DNA from: Singulisphaera sp. GP187 | GTDB taxonomy: Bacteria > Planctomycetota > Phycisphaerae > Phycisphaerales > SM1A02 | Length of the DNA: 64,000 nucleotides | Direction of reading: 5' to 3' | NCBI GenBank assembly: GCA_945871915.1 | Contig: CAMBXO010000005.1 | Coordinates: forward strand, 121,144 to 185,143 | Shown: positions 7,233 through 16,940 of the stretch, one piece after another | Layout of the letters: each line of letters begins with the position of its first letter | Position numbering within the stretch: the stretch's first letter is position 1 | Program-made: the position numbers and the translations under genes | The notes under the pieces: model-generated | What the model was told of the DNA's origin: nothing | Seen by the model: the letters and a program-made list of their open reading frames with translations, nothing else | Databases searched by the model: none

Positions 7233-8225
7233 ATGCTGCAGCAGATCCAACAGCAGGAGACTCAGGCGTTGTCGGAAGCCCAAAGTATTGCGGACGCTGC
7301 ATCGCTTGAGGTGTGGCGGATCACTTGGATTGGGTCCAATGGAAAATTGAAGGCGATCATGGAGTCGCTCAAGAGCGCGCCGAAGGATCAGAAGCCGAGC
7401 CTCGGGAAACGGCTCAATGAAATGAAGCAAGTTCTCGACTCCGAGTTCGAACTGCGGAAGCAAGGTGTGGGCACGACAGTTGCCCGACCGGCGATGGACC
7501 TCACTGAGCCGGGGCTTCGAATGGGTGAGGGTCGCAGGCACATTCTCAGCAGAACGATTGCGGACATCGTGCAGATCTTTGGTCGAATGGGTTTTGATGT
7601 GGCCGAAGGACCAGAGGTTGAGGATGAGTGGCACAACTTTACCGCTCTCAATATTCCAGATGGACATCCGGCCCGTGAGCCGACGGACAATTTTTACATG
7701 TCCGAGCAGGGTGGTGTGCGCAGGTTGTTGCGGACACAAACCAGCACCGTTCAAATTCGTGCAATGGAAGCTGGCAAACCGCCATTGAAAGTGGTGGCCG
7801 TTGGCCGCGTGTACCGGCCCGATACCCACGACGCAACGCACTTCAGCATGTTTCACCAAATTGAAGGGCTCTTTGTGGACAAGGGGGTAACGATGGTCGA
7901 CCTGAAGACCACGCTCTGGCACTTTGCAAGAGCATGCTTCGGCCCCGAAGCCGAAGTGCGCATGCGGCCGAGTTTCTTTCCGTTCACTGAGCCGAGTGCA
8001 GAAGTGGACATGAAGATGTGCATCAAGGGTGTTTGGCGATGGGTGGAACTCGGCGGCTGCGGCATGGTCGATCCGGCCGTGCTGACATCCGTTGGCATTG
8101 ACCCCGAAGTCTTCACCGGATTTGCCTTTGGACTTGGGGTTGAGCGAATCGCCATGCGGCGGCACGGGATCAGCGACATTCGCCTGCTCTTTGAAAACGA
8201 CATCCGATTCCTTCGGCAATTCTGA
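7233..8225 (+). CDS. pheS: Phenylalanine-tRNA ligase alpha subunit
   Basis: Catalytic subunit of the alpha2-beta2 class II enzyme that charges tRNA-Phe. The 330 residues match family length. An N-terminal coiled-coil arm is followed by the catalytic core, with the GFDVAEGPEVEDEWHNF region, motif 2 around THFSMFHQIEGLFV, and motif 3 GFAFGLGVERIAMRR near the C terminus. ATG 7233 has only a weak upstream site. The usual partner pheT is not downstream; instead a TPR-like gene starts one base inside the stop codon, so the beta subunit must be encoded elsewhere. Confidence 0.95.
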   Translation: MLQQIQQQETQALSEAQSIADAASLEVWRITWIGSNGKLKAIMESLKSAPKDQKPSLGKRLNEMKQVLDSEFELRKQGVGTTVARPAMDLTEPGLRMGEGRRHILSRTIADIVQIFGRMGFDVAEGPEVEDEWHNFTALNIPDGHPAREPTDNFYMSEQGGVRRLLRTQTSTVQIRAMEAGKPPLKVVAVGRVYRPDTHDATHFSMFHQIEGLFVDKGVTMVDLKTTLWHFARACFGPEAEVRMRPSFFPFTEPSAEVDMKMCIKGVWRWVELGGCGMVDPAVLTSVGIDPEVFTGFAFGLGVERIAMRRHGISDIRLLFENDIRFLRQF

Positions 8226-9106
8226 TGCGATTCGCCCCATCAGGTGCAGCATCAATGCGAGTGGTCATTGGCTCGTTGGTGGTGGTCGTCACGCTTGCGG
8301 TGGCGACTGCAATCGTGGGTCGGCGGCTGCTTGTCCCCGAATCTGTAAGCGTGAAATCAACAACGCCGTTGCCACCGCCGCGGGAGCCCATGCCCGAACG
8401 GAAAAACATGAGCGACACCACGATTTCGCAATCCGATGCACTGGAAAGACTGTGGTGTGAGCAGGGGCCTCAAGCTGTTGTGCAAGCCACACTTGAGATG
8501 GACCAAACGAAATTGGATGCGACGTCGAGTGAGCAGCGATTGATGCACGCATGGCTTCGATGCGAAGCCCTTTTCGCCTTGGGGCAGGTGGCCCAAGCAA
8601 GTGATCTGAACAAAAAAATGATGGAAGTTGTGACCAATGCCCCCTCGCCGGGGGAATGCCAACTGTTCTTTCAAGAGCAACACGCTCGCTTGCGCATTGC
8701 TGGCGGCGAAACGAATATGTCCAAGCAAGAAGAGCGGCTTCAGACCAGTATTGAGGCTCGCTTGCTCGTTGGGAGCAGCGTGCCGCCTGAAGCATGGGCA
8801 ACTCTTGGAACACTGCAAAAGGTTCGAGGTGAATGCGCGGCCGCAATTGAAAGCTTTAGCCATTGCGTGGATGAAATGGATGCGCCAGCGTGGGCCAAGC
8901 TTCACCACACGGCGCCGTGGCGTCTTCAAATTCTTGCGCTGGCTGCCATGGATCGATCCGACTGCTATCGCACGCTTGGAAATGAAACGGCTGCACGGAA
9001 TTCTGCCATCGAGATCGCAGCATCGCTTGCCGCAGCCCTTGGAGAGCAGGATCCATTGGCCCAACAGGCGGCCGACATGAGAGATCAGGTGGTGGCAGAC
9101 GAATGA
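8225..9106 (+). CDS. Membrane-anchored TPR-like protein of unknown function
   Basis: A 293-residue protein with one N-terminal transmembrane segment (about residues 12-30, MRVVIGSLVVVVTLAVATAIVG), a Pro-rich linker, and a helical C-terminal region. The repeated pattern of Ala, Leu and aromatic residues (WLRCEALFALGQVAQASDL, WATLGTLQKVRGECAAAIES) resembles tetratricopeptide repeats. The ATG overlaps the pheS stop by one base, so it is co-transcribed and probably translationally coupled. No enzymatic motif is seen; I do not recognise the family. Confidence 0.65.
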   Translation: MRFAPSGAASMRVVIGSLVVVVTLAVATAIVGRRLLVPESVSVKSTTPLPPPREPMPERKNMSDTTISQSDALERLWCEQGPQAVVQATLEMDQTKLDATSSEQRLMHAWLRCEALFALGQVAQASDLNKKMMEVVTNAPSPGECQLFFQEQHARLRIAGGETNMSKQEERLQTSIEARLLVGSSVPPEAWATLGTLQKVRGECAAAIESFSHCVDEMDAPAWAKLHHTAPWRLQILALAAMDRSDCYRTLGNETAARNSAIEIAASLAAALGEQDPLAQQAADMRDQVVADE

Positions 9107-9114
9107 GCAAACAT

Positions 9115-9138
9115 CCGTCGGCGTGAAATCGCCGGCGG
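9115..9138. terminator. Inverted repeat between converging pheS operon and argJ
   Basis: CCGTCGGCG (9115-9123), a six-base loop and CGCCGGCGG (9130-9138) can pair over nine positions with one G-U. It fills the 37-base gap between two converging genes, so it probably acts as a terminator, although there is no clear U-run. Confidence 0.5.
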
Positions 9139-9143
9139 AATGC

Positions 9144-10355
9144 CTAGGTGGAATACTCGGAGTTCAATCGCACATACGATTCGGTCAGCCCACTTGAGAG
9201 GAAGAACTCGCTCGAAGTTCCCAGTCCAACATCCAGTTCGATGATGACCTTGGATTCTGCAAACGCATTCTTGACTGCAGAGGCGTCGACCTCACACGGG
9301 CGACCATTTGCAAAGAGTGGAAGACCACCCGCTTGAACAGACAGTCGATCGGGATCAAGAGCAGCACCACTTCGACCGGCTGCTGCAACGATGCGGCCCC
9401 AATTGGGATCCCCCCCAGTAATGGCGCATCGCACCAGGGTGCTGGTGGCAACGGTGCGTGCCAGCAGCAGCGCATCCTTGTCGCTGGCGGCCCCGTGCAC
9501 CTGCACTTCGATCGCACGGGTGAATCCCTCGCCGTCGTGAACAATCATTCGCGAGAGTTCATCGGCGACCTCATCGATGGCACGCTGAAGGTCGGCCAAG
9601 GAGTTTGGTTTTCCCGCCAGCCCACTTGCTAGGGCAAAGACCGAATCGTTGGTGCTGGTATCTCCGTCGATTGAAATCCGATGAAAGCTGTATTCAACCG
9701 CATGCCGCAACATTTCGTCGAGCGTGCGTGGCTGCACATCGGCATCGGTGGCGATCACGGAAATCATGGTGGCCATGTTGGGGTGAATCATGCCTGCACC
9801 CTTGGCCACGCCAGTGACTCGAATCGTTCCTCCGCTCTCTGCATGCACGGTCCGACTCGCCATCTTTGCATGCGTGTCGGTGGTCATGATTCCATGTGCA
9901 AAGGCGCCGCACGAACCTTCGCAACACGTTGCGGCGAGAGATGGAATGGCATGCAACACGCGATCGATCGGAAGCCGCTTGCCGATGATGCCGGTTGAAT
10001 TTGTAAGCACTGTTGCAGCCGAGCACCCGCAGGTCTGCGCCACAGCATCGATGATGGCGTGTGCATCCGCAAGCCCTGCGTCACCGGTTGCGGCATTGGC
10101 ACACCCTGAATTGATCAATAAAGCGAAGCATCGCCCGTGCGAGTCAAGCAAATTTCGGCGGCTTGCAAGAATGGGCGCAGCGGCAAATTGATTGGTGGTA
10201 AACATCGCCGCCGCAGCCGCACCATTGGGCATTCGAAGCAATGAAAGATCGAGCGATCCACTTGACTTGATTCCAGCACTCACAGACGCGGACGAGAACC
10301 CACAAGGCCATGGTGGCGCCAACGCACCCTTGAGAGTGGGGGCCGAAACACTCAC
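9144..10355 (-). CDS. argJ: Glutamate N-acetyltransferase / ornithine acetyltransferase
   Basis: Transfers acetyl from N-acetylornithine to glutamate, recycling the acetyl group in arginine synthesis; bifunctional members also use acetyl-CoA. The 403-residue protein contains the autoprocessing site [10 protein letters not shown] with candidate nucleophile T196, the [13 protein letters not shown] block and the GGDPNWGR block near the C terminus. I chose GTG at 10355, overlapping the argH(A) stop as GTGA, with TTTGGAG upstream; the open frame continues back into argH(A) but those residues are not ArgJ-like. It is the last gene of the arg operon. Confidence 0.94.
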   Translation of the reverse strand: MSVSAPTLKGALAPPWPCGFSSASVSAGIKSSGSLDLSLLRMPNGAAAAAMFTTNQFAAAPILASRRNLLDSHGRCFALLINSGCANAATGDAGLADAHAIIDAVAQTCGCSAATVLTNSTGIIGKRLPIDRVLHAIPSLAATCCEGSCGAFAHGIMTTDTHAKMASRTVHAESGGTIRVTGVAKGAGMIHPNMATMISVIATDADVQPRTLDEMLRHAVEYSFHRISIDGDTSTNDSVFALASGLAGKPNSLADLQRAIDEVADELSRMIVHDGEGFTRAIEVQVHGAASDKDALLLARTVATSTLVRCAITGGDPNWGRIVAAAGRSGAALDPDRLSVQAGGLPLFANGRPCEVDASAVKNAFAESKVIIELDVGLGTSSEFFLSSGLTESYVRLNSEYST

Positions 10356-12235
10356 GACCCATTCTCCAAATTGAGATCCTGCACCATGGCAATCTCGTCG
10401 CAGGCGTGATTTTTTGGGCACAGAGCGCAATCCTTCGTCACTTTCTGCGGGAGACTGTTGATGCTGACGGTCCGGAATCCGCACTTCTCAAAGAACGCTG
10501 GCATGCGGGTGAGCACGAACACGCGCTTAATCCCAAGGACTTTGGCCCGCTCAAGAAAGAATTGAACCAATTGTCGGCCAAGTCCGCGACCGTGAAATCC
10601 TTCGTCGATTCCGAGCGAACGGATCTCGGCAAGGTCAGATTCGTAGACCCAAACGCTGGCGCATCCACGCACGGCTCCGTCGACCACTGCCACGCCGAAG
10701 TCTGAAATCTTTTCCAGAATCTCATCTCGCGAGCGTGGAAGATTCTCCCCCTTGCTGCTCCACAAATCGACGAGCCGGCAAATGTCGTTCAAGTCTTCGA
10801 CTGTTGCATCGCGCACCCCGGTTGCGCCACCAGCCGTCTTGCGTTTGGTGCGGCGTGCCGTTCGCAGGCTTCGTCGAGCCTCGCGCACTCTCGCTTGCAC
10901 CTGATCGGACGCGGTTCCACCGGGAACACTTCGACGCCCGATGGCCGCATCCACCGTGAGCGTGATATAGACATCAGGCTCCACCAGCGGTGCGAGCGCC
11001 GCCATGTCGCTGACCGAAAGTCCCTCAAGCGGTTTGCCTTGACGGATGGCCTCGCGCACCAAAAGGCCAACCTGACCATGCGCTTCCCGAAACGGAACAC
11101 CCTTGCCAACCAGATAGTCCGCAAGTTCTGTGGCGTTGGCGTATCCAGCAATCGCAGCCTTTTTCGCGCGATCGCGATCGATTCGCAGTCCGCGCAGGAT
11201 CACTGGCGTCATGCACAAACACATTGAGAGCGTGTCCATGGCATCAAAGAGCGGTTCCTTGTCCTCTTGCAAATCTTTGTTGTACGCAAGTGGAAGCGCC
11301 TTGAATGTGGCCAACGCTCCGGTGAGTGCCCCGATCACGCGGCCTGTTTTTCCACGAATGAGTTCGCAGGCGTCTGGATTTTTCTTTTGAGGCATCAGGC
11401 TGCTGCCGGTACTGACCTCGTCGCTCAATTCCACATAGGCCGCCTCGCCACTTGCATAAAAAATAAGGTCCTCGCTCATGCGAGAAAGATGCAACATGCA
11501 AATGGCCGCCGCCGCCAACAACTCTGCGACAAAATCTCGATCGCTGACGGCATCCAAACTATTGGCCGATGGACTTTCAAACCCCAGGTCCTTGGCGAGG
11601 CGTTGCCGATCGATTGGATACGCCGTTCCAGCGAGTGCTCCTGACCCAAGAGGGCATCGAAGCACGCGATCCAAGGCATCGCTGAATCGATCCGAGTCGC
11701 GGCGAAACATTTCCACGTACGCCAAACACCAGTGGGCAAAGAGCACCGGTTGGGCTCGTTGCAAATGAGTAAACCCAGGGAAAACCGTTTCCTTTTCGCG
11801 TTCTGCAAGGGCCAGCAGGCTTTCATTGGCGGCGTCGAGTTCACCTAATCGAGCCCGAATCTGCTTCATGCACCACAATCGCAGGTCGGTGGCCACCTGA
11901 TCGTTGCGACTTCGGCCAGTGTGCAATTTCTTGCCCAGATCGCCCACTCGTTGCACCAATTCTCGCTCAACCCAACTGTGCACATCTTCATCACTCGCGC
12001 GGGTGAGAAGCATGGGATCGTTTGCGGCCATGGCAGCAATCTCTCGAAGCGCCTTCTCGAGCCGGGCACGTTCGTCACTCGAAATGATTCCTGCCCGTGC
12101 AATGGCTGCGGCCCACGCAATCGATCCATCAATATCTTCTTGCACCAGCCGCCGATCGAATGGAAGGCTGTCATTGAAAGTTCGAAAGAGTGCGCTCTGT
12201 CCGCCTTGCACGCGACCCTGCCAAATGGCCGTCAC
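10352..12235 (-). CDS. argH: Argininosuccinate lyase fused to a GNAT acetyltransferase, ArgH(A)-type
   Basis: A 627-residue two-domain protein. Residues 1 to about 460 are argininosuccinate lyase, which makes arginine and fumarate, with [12 protein letters not shown] (107-118) and the fumarase-superfamily signature [12 protein letters not shown] (277-288). A basic linker (about 455-470) leads to a GNAT domain (about 472-627) with the acetyl-CoA loop [11 protein letters not shown] and a C-terminal [12 protein letters not shown] motif. Some gammaproteobacteria have an ArgH fused to a short N-acetylglutamate synthase; the layout here is the same, so the domain probably makes N-acetylglutamate. 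Start is GTG 12235 overlapping the argG stop. Lyase is certain; the acetyltransferase substrate is inferred. Confidence 0.93.
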   Translation of the reverse strand: MTAIWQGRVQGGQSALFRTFNDSLPFDRRLVQEDIDGSIAWAAAIARAGIISSDERARLEKALREIAAMAANDPMLLTRASDEDVHSWVERELVQRVGDLGKKLHTGRSRNDQVATDLRLWCMKQIRARLGELDAANESLLALAEREKETVFPGFTHLQRAQPVLFAHWCLAYVEMFRRDSDRFSDALDRVLRCPLGSGALAGTAYPIDRQRLAKDLGFESPSANSLDAVSDRDFVAELLAAAAICMLHLSRMSEDLIFYASGEAAYVELSDEVSTGSSLMPQKKNPDACELIRGKTGRVIGALTGALATFKALPLAYNKDLQEDKEPLFDAMDTLSMCLCMTPVILRGLRIDRDRAKKAAIAGYANATELADYLVGKGVPFREAHGQVGLLVREAIRQGKPLEGLSVSDMAALAPLVEPDVYITLTVDAAIGRRSVPGGTASDQVQARVREARRSLRTARRTKRKTAGGATGVRDATVEDLNDICRLVDLWSSKGENLPRSRDEILEKISDFGVAVVDGAVRGCASVWVYESDLAEIRSLGIDEGFHGRGLGRQLVQFFLERAKVLGIKRVFVLTRMPAFFEKCGFRTVSINSLPQKVTKDCALCPKNHACDEIAMVQDLNLENGS

Positions 12236-13530
12236 TTCAGGGACCCTCTCTTGACGGAAACCTTTGGCCCAAGGCCAAGCAGCGCACGGATGCGACTGGG
12301 CAATGAGAAGAGCCGGATGAAACCCTCGGCATGTCGCTGGTCGTAGACCTGATCTTCACCGAAGGTTGCGAAGGCGTGGCTATAGAGTGAGTGGGGGCTG
12401 CGGCGGCGAGAGGCTGTGGCGGTTCCCTTGTAAAGGTGCACGGCCGTTTCGCCAGTGAGTGTGCTGGCAAGCGATGTGATGGCGGCCTGAAGGCTTTCGC
12501 GAAGCGGGCAGAACCATCGACCGTCATAAATCACGCGAGCGAATTCAATGGCCAGTTCCTCGCGATAGCGCATGCTGTCTCGATCGAGCACCAGTTGTTC
12601 AATGCCTCGTAACGCTTCCATCAGAATGGTGCCGCCGGGCGTTTCATAGCAGCCACGGCTTTTCATTCCGACAAGCCGATTTTCCACCATGTCGACACGC
12701 CCAACACCGTGACGCCCTGCAAGAGCGTTCAAAGTTTCAAGCAAGGCGACTGGCTTCATGGCGGTGCCGTTGACCGAGATCGGTACACCAGCCTTGAATC
12801 CGACAATCACTTCTTCTGCTTCATTGGGTGCAGCACTTGGAGCACTTGTGCGCGTCCAGACATCCTCTGGCGGCGCGTTCCACGGGTCTTCCAGCGCTCC
12901 GCCCTCATGAGAGATGTGCCACAAATTGGCGTCGCGAGAATAAATCTTGGTGGCGCTTGCGGCGCATGAGATCTTGCGTTCATCAAGATACGCAAGCATG
13001 GCTTCGCGACTTCGGAGTTGCCACGCCGGGTCTCGCCAGGGCGCAATCACCTTGAGTTGAGGTGCCAGCGCCGCAAAAGTGCTTTCAAATCGCACCTGAT
13101 CGTTTCCCTTACCCGTACACCCGTGGGCCACGGCATCGCATTCCGTTTCAAGTGCAGCGATCACATGCGCCTCAGCAATGCAGGGTCGCGCGATACTTGT
13201 TCCCAATAAATACCGGCCTTCGTAGGTGCAGCCAGCCATCACCATTGGAAACACAAAGTCTTTCAGGAAGGATTCACGCAGATCGGCCACCACGCAGTCA
13301 CACGCGCCAGAATCCTTGGCCTTCTTTTCAATTCCAATCAACTCATCGCTGCCCTGTCCAACATCAGCAACAAAGGCCACCACCTCGCAGGTGTAATGCT
13401 CTCGCAACCAAGGGATCACGCAACTGGTATCGAGCCCACCGGAATACGCAACGCAAATACGGCGAGGCGTGTTGTGATGATCATTCGATGGAGCAGAAGA
13501 GACGGGGGCCTTGGGAGCTGCGGTCGTCAT
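12232..13530 (-). CDS. argG: Argininosuccinate synthase
   Basis: Joins citrulline and aspartate at the expense of ATP. The 432-residue product has the P-loop-like PP motif [15 protein letters not shown] near residues 28-42, [14 protein letters not shown], and the [13 protein letters not shown] block of the ATP pyrophosphatase family. A short Ala/Pro/Ser-rich N-terminal extension of about 22 residues precedes the fold. ATG 13530 lies three bases after the argF stop, with AAGG in the end of argF. The stop overlaps the argH(A) start. Confidence 0.97.
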   Translation of the reverse strand: MTTAAPKAPVSSAPSNDHHNTPRRICVAYSGGLDTSCVIPWLREHYTCEVVAFVADVGQGSDELIGIEKKAKDSGACDCVVADLRESFLKDFVFPMVMAGCTYEGRYLLGTSIARPCIAEAHVIAALETECDAVAHGCTGKGNDQVRFESTFAALAPQLKVIAPWRDPAWQLRSREAMLAYLDERKISCAASATKIYSRDANLWHISHEGGALEDPWNAPPEDVWTRTSAPSAAPNEAEEVIVGFKAGVPISVNGTAMKPVALLETLNALAGRHGVGRVDMVENRLVGMKSRGCYETPGGTILMEALRGIEQLVLDRDSMRYREELAIEFARVIYDGRWFCPLRESLQAAITSLASTLTGETAVHLYKGTATASRRRSPHSLYSHAFATFGEDQVYDQRHAEGFIRLFSLPSRIRALLGLGPKVSVKRGSLK

Positions 13531-13533
13531 GGG

Positions 13534-14523
13534 TTACCTTATGGAGCGTGTCGCATCCGTTGATGTGCGAGAAAGAGGATCGCTGGTGGGTGTGGTGAGC
13601 AAGTTAAGCATCAAGGCGTTCTGCATGTGCATGCGGTTTTCCGCCTGATCGAACACAATGCTGCAAGGGCTGTCAATGACCTGATCGGTCACTTCTTCTC
13701 CACGATGTGCGGGAAGGCAGTGCATGAAAAGCGTTTCAGATCCGGCCATGGCCATCATCGCCGCGTTCACCTGATAGGGGCGAAAGGTCTTGATGCGTTG
13801 GGGGTTCTCAGGCTCTCCCATGCTGGTCCAGGTGTCGGTGTAGAGAGCAAAGGCGCCTTGCACGCGAGCCGGATCATTGGTGACTTCAATACTGGCGCCG
13901 CTGCGACAGGCTCTCGCTTGTGCATCACGCAAAATCGATTCATTCGGTTCAGAACCAGGTGGCGTAACCACGACTATGCCGCACCCAACCGTGGCCGCCA
14001 TCTCGATGAGTGAGTGGCAAACATTGTTTCCATCGCCGATCCAGACAAGTCGATCGTGCGTGAAGTCAAAACCTCGCTCCACCAGGGTCATGAAATCCGC
14101 CAGCGCCTGACAGGGGTGGTGCAAATTGCTAAGGGCATTGATGACTGGAATCTTGGTGTGTGCGGAGAGTGCCTCGATGGTTGCGTGAGACATGGTTCGC
14201 GCCACAATGCAATGACACCAGCGTTCAAGATTTCGTCCGTAATCTGCAATGGTTTCGCGGACACCAATCGGTCGATGCTCATGATCCAAGTACACGGCGG
14301 TGCCGCCGAGCAGCGAAAACCCGATCTCGAAACTGACACGGGTTCGAAGCGATGGTTTCTCAAATAACAAGACAATCGAACGCTGCGCAAACGCATTTCG
14401 ATAGGGACGGTTATCCGCTTTGAGTGAAAGACCAAGTTCCAAACACGGCATCACCTCATGAGGCGACAAGTCAAGGATGCGAGAGAGGTCTTTCGACCCG
14501 ATGCGTGGAGCAAGGTCAAGCAC
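13534..14523 (-). CDS. argF: Ornithine carbamoyltransferase
   Basis: Makes citrulline from ornithine and carbamoyl phosphate. The 329-residue product carries the carbamoyl-phosphate loop FEKPSLRTRVSFE, the HPCQALAD motif and the ornithine-binding HCLPAHRGEEVT motif. I chose GTG 14523, which overlaps the argB stop, because the frame upstream runs antiparallel to nothing and encodes 55 non-homologous residues inside argB. An N-acetylornithine carbamoyltransferase role is conceivable, but the presence of ArgJ, which yields free ornithine, argues for the standard reaction. Confidence 0.93.
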   Translation of the reverse strand: MLDLAPRIGSKDLSRILDLSPHEVMPCLELGLSLKADNRPYRNAFAQRSIVLLFEKPSLRTRVSFEIGFSLLGGTAVYLDHEHRPIGVRETIADYGRNLERWCHCIVARTMSHATIEALSAHTKIPVINALSNLHHPCQALADFMTLVERGFDFTHDRLVWIGDGNNVCHSLIEMAATVGCGIVVVTPPGSEPNESILRDAQARACRSGASIEVTNDPARVQGAFALYTDTWTSMGEPENPQRIKTFRPYQVNAAMMAMAGSETLFMHCLPAHRGEEVTDQVIDSPCSIVFDQAENRMHMQNALMLNLLTTPTSDPLSRTSTDATRSIR

Positions 14524-15322
14524 GAATGGCCTCCAATTGCGAAGTGGACTGGATCTGCGTTCCAATGGCATGCCAGTTGGTGGTACTGGAGTTCGCTGTC
14601 GCGTCGCTCCACCCAGCCACTGTGACAGGCACGCCGGCTGACTGCGATGCGTCCAAGGCGCTTCGAACTTTGGCCACCATGCCTCCATGCAGTTCCCCGC
14701 GGTCCATCATCTTTTGGCATTGCTCGGCAGTCAGACTTTTCACAATGCGACCCTGCGCATCCATCACACCTGCAACATCGGTAAGGAATACAAGGCGGCT
14801 TGCTGGCACCAGTCTGGCCATGGCGGCCGCAGCCTCATCCGCATTGACATTCAATGTGTCGCCAGCGGAATCGATGGCGATGCTGCACACAACTGGGACA
14901 AACCCGGACGCGATGAGTGTGTGGAGGAGCGTCATGTCGCCGTGGATCACTTCGCCCACGCGCCCCGCGTCAAAAGAATATTTCGTTGTCACCTGAGAGC
15001 GTGTCAACAATCCATCACCAAGGGTTAGCCCTACGGCCTTGATTCCGCGTGAGAGCAACAAGCCGATCAAACGAGTGTTCATCTGCCCCGCGAGAACACC
15101 AGTGATCTGATCCATGTGGCTCTGCGGGGTGATGCGAATGCCTTCGTGTTTCTGCGATGCAAGCCCGAGTCGTTGCAACTGCCGATCGACCGCCGCGCCG
15201 CCTCCATGCACCACAATGGCGGGATCTCGACGCAACAAGGCTGCAAATCCATCCCATGCTTGCGAGTCGCCATCGTCTTGATCGAGGCACGCTCCTCCCA
15301 ACTTGATCACGAAAGGCCTCAT
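14516..15322 (-). CDS. argB: Acetylglutamate kinase
   Basis: Phosphorylates N-acetylglutamate, usually the feedback-controlled step when ArgJ is present. The 268-residue protein has the amino-acid-kinase motifs: FVIKLGGACLD at the N terminus, IVVHGGGAAVDRQL, and the VNADEAAAAMARL and LTDVAGVMDAQG segments for nucleotide binding, ending with GMVAKVRSALDA. Length is slightly short of the roughly 290 seen in arginine-inhibited enzymes; I see no N-terminal helix extension. Its ATG shares one base with the argC stop and its stop overlaps argF. Confidence 0.96.
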   Translation of the reverse strand: MRPFVIKLGGACLDQDDGDSQAWDGFAALLRRDPAIVVHGGGAAVDRQLQRLGLASQKHEGIRITPQSHMDQITGVLAGQMNTRLIGLLLSRGIKAVGLTLGDGLLTRSQVTTKYSFDAGRVGEVIHGDMTLLHTLIASGFVPVVCSIAIDSAGDTLNVNADEAAAAMARLVPASRLVFLTDVAGVMDAQGRIVKSLTAEQCQKMMDRGELHGGMVAKVRSALDASQSAGVPVTVAGWSDATANSSTTNWHAIGTQIQSTSQLEAIRA

Positions 15323-16371
15323 CAGCGGGCATGCTCCACAGCCGTCGCGTGCAATCCGGTCGACTCAGGCAAACCAAAGCGTGCATTGAGGCACTGCACA
15401 GCCTGTCCACTTGCACCCTTGAGAAGATTGTCAAGTGCACTCACCACAAGAACATGATTCGTTGCACGATCCACCGTGAGAGCGAGATCGCAGAAATTAG
15501 TGTGTTGCACATTGGCAATGCCGGGCCACTCGCCAACGGGCAGAAGCCTGACGAATGGTTCGCCTGCATAGGCTTGAAGCAGGCATGCTCGCAGATCATC
15601 CGCCGTGACCTCATCGTTGAGTTCCGCGTGAATGGTGCTCAGAATGCCGCGATCGAGCGGCAGTAAGTGAGGAGTAAAGAGGACGGTGCAACCCGTCTCT
15701 TGTCGCATCTCCGGTTGGTGGCGGTGATTCAACGGGTTGTAAGGTTGGAAACTGACTTCGCAGAATTGATTCTTTGCAGTTGGTGAGCGGCCAGCACCAC
15801 TCACACCGCTGGCACTATCCACAATCACCGGGCGATCGACTCGAATGAGTCCGGCATCGACGAGTGGTTTCAAGGCCAACACCACACTGGTTGGATAACA
15901 CCCGGGGCAGGCAATGAGATCGGCGCCAATCAATTGTTCTCGATTGAATTCCGGAAGTCCATACACCGCGGAGGCCAGCAATTCTGGATGTGGATGCGTG
16001 AAGCCGTAGTGCTTGTCATACGCCGATGCATCGCGAAGGCGAAATGCAGCGGAAAGGTCGAGGACAACTACGCCCGCGGCCACGAGCGACGGGGCAAGGC
16101 CGGCGCTCACTTCGTGCGGCGTGCAAAGAAAGACCGCCTGTGGTTGGCATGCAAGAATCGCTTCCACACTGGCCGCCCTCACCGGTAGATCGACCACGCC
16201 GCGCAGCTTTGGAAAGAGCGTCGAGAGCAGGGGGTCGCCCTCAGCGGCTCGCCGATCGCTGCCAAAAATTCCTGCGATCTGCACCGAAGGATGGTTGGCA
16301 AGCAGGTGAGCAAGTTCTGCACCGGTGTACCCAGCAGCGCCCACAATGACACATTGGATCGAGTCGTTCAT
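15322..16371 (-). CDS. argC: N-acetyl-gamma-glutamyl-phosphate reductase
   Basis: NADPH-dependent reduction in arginine synthesis. From ATG 16371 the product has 349 residues, beginning with the Rossmann motif VGAAGYTGAELAHLL and carrying the catalytic ACPGCYPTSV with C158. The open frame extends upstream through argR but those residues are not ArgC-like, and AGGGATG just before 16371 provides a ribosome site. It starts seven bases after the argR stop. Confidence 0.96.
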   Translation of the reverse strand: MNDSIQCVIVGAAGYTGAELAHLLANHPSVQIAGIFGSDRRAAEGDPLLSTLFPKLRGVVDLPVRAASVEAILACQPQAVFLCTPHEVSAGLAPSLVAAGVVVLDLSAAFRLRDASAYDKHYGFTHPHPELLASAVYGLPEFNREQLIGADLIACPGCYPTSVVLALKPLVDAGLIRVDRPVIVDSASGVSGAGRSPTAKNQFCEVSFQPYNPLNHRHQPEMRQETGCTVLFTPHLLPLDRGILSTIHAELNDEVTADDLRACLLQAYAGEPFVRLLPVGEWPGIANVQHTNFCDLALTVDRATNHVLVVSALDNLLKGASGQAVQCLNARFGLPESTGLHATAVEHAR

Positions 16372-16378
16372 CCCTGCA

Positions 16379-16849
16379 TTATCTCCGAACAAATCTGCGT
16401 GGGCGGTCCCCTTGCAACATTCCCTGAAGCCGTCGAGCGAGGCCCCGAGCGACGGCGGAACTTTTTGCGGCAAGAAAGATGGTGTCGTCACCTGCGATGG
16501 TGCCGAGCGAACCGTCAAGTCGTGTTCGATCCAGTTCAACCGCCAGCGGTGTTGCGTGGCCAGTCCTGGTGCGGAGAACAACCAGTGTTCCGCCTACTTC
16601 CACATGCAACATGTAGGCGCGCACGGCCGGTGCAAGATCCATCGGAGCATTTACTGCCTGATCGGGTAATCGCCATCCATTGGAACCCTTCACCACGCCA
16701 AGGTCGGCCAAGTCTCGGCTGAGCGTGGCTTGTGTGGATTGGATGCCTTCGGACTGCAGGCGCGACAGAAGATCATGCTGGTTCCTGATGGAGTCATCAG
16801 AAAGCAGTCGCTCGATCCATCTCCGCCTTTCGGCTCGCACACTCTGCAT
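16379..16849 (-). CDS. argR: Arginine repressor
   Basis: Hexameric arginine-sensing regulator. The product (156 residues from ATG 16849) has an N-terminal winged helix with NQHDLLSRLQSEGIQSTQAT and SRDLADLGVVK, the ArgR recognition pattern, and a C-terminal oligomerisation/arginine domain with GTIAGDDTIFLA. Another ATG at 16867 is in frame, but it would place the operator-like palindrome within the coding region and lacks family support; GTG 16840 is a third possibility. It is the first gene of the argR-C-B-F-G-H(A)-J run, so autoregulation by the operator at its 5' end would control the whole pathway. Confidence 0.9.
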   Translation of the reverse strand: MQSVRAERRRWIERLLSDDSIRNQHDLLSRLQSEGIQSTQATLSRDLADLGVVKGSNGWRLPDQAVNAPMDLAPAVRAYMLHVEVGGTLVVLRTRTGHATPLAVELDRTRLDGSLGTIAGDDTIFLAAKSSAVARGLARRLQGMLQGDRPRRFVRR

Positions 16850-16875
16850 GGCATAATTATGCAACATTATGCAGT
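16845..16875 (-). promoter_or_regulatory. ArgR-type operator with overlapping promoter-like elements
   Basis: GCATAATTATGC at 16851-16862 is a perfect palindrome resembling the ARG box (TGAAT-W4-ATTCA in enterics). On the coding (-) strand TGCATAAT occurs twice in direct orientation, ten bases apart, followed by TGCCATGC at the same phase. A -35-like TTGACT (16883-16878) lies 18 bases upstream of TAATTA (16859-16854), which is inside the palindrome. This places the site where bound ArgR would block RNA polymerase. Consensus match is by eye. Confidence 0.65.
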
Positions 16876-16940
16876 GGAGTCAAGGTCCGCCGTGAAAAAT
16901 ATTGAAGTCAACAACCGGCGCGACGCCCGTGAGGCACGCC

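Noticed and set aside
7149..8255. Long open frame on the minus strand opposite pheS
   Set aside because: pheS on the other strand is certain, and the antisense product has no family-like motifs; it is a codon-bias shadow.
13534..14523. N-acetylornithine carbamoyltransferase instead of OTC
   Set aside because: HCLPAHRGEEVT is the ornithine-type motif and ArgJ supplies free ornithine, so the standard enzyme is favoured.
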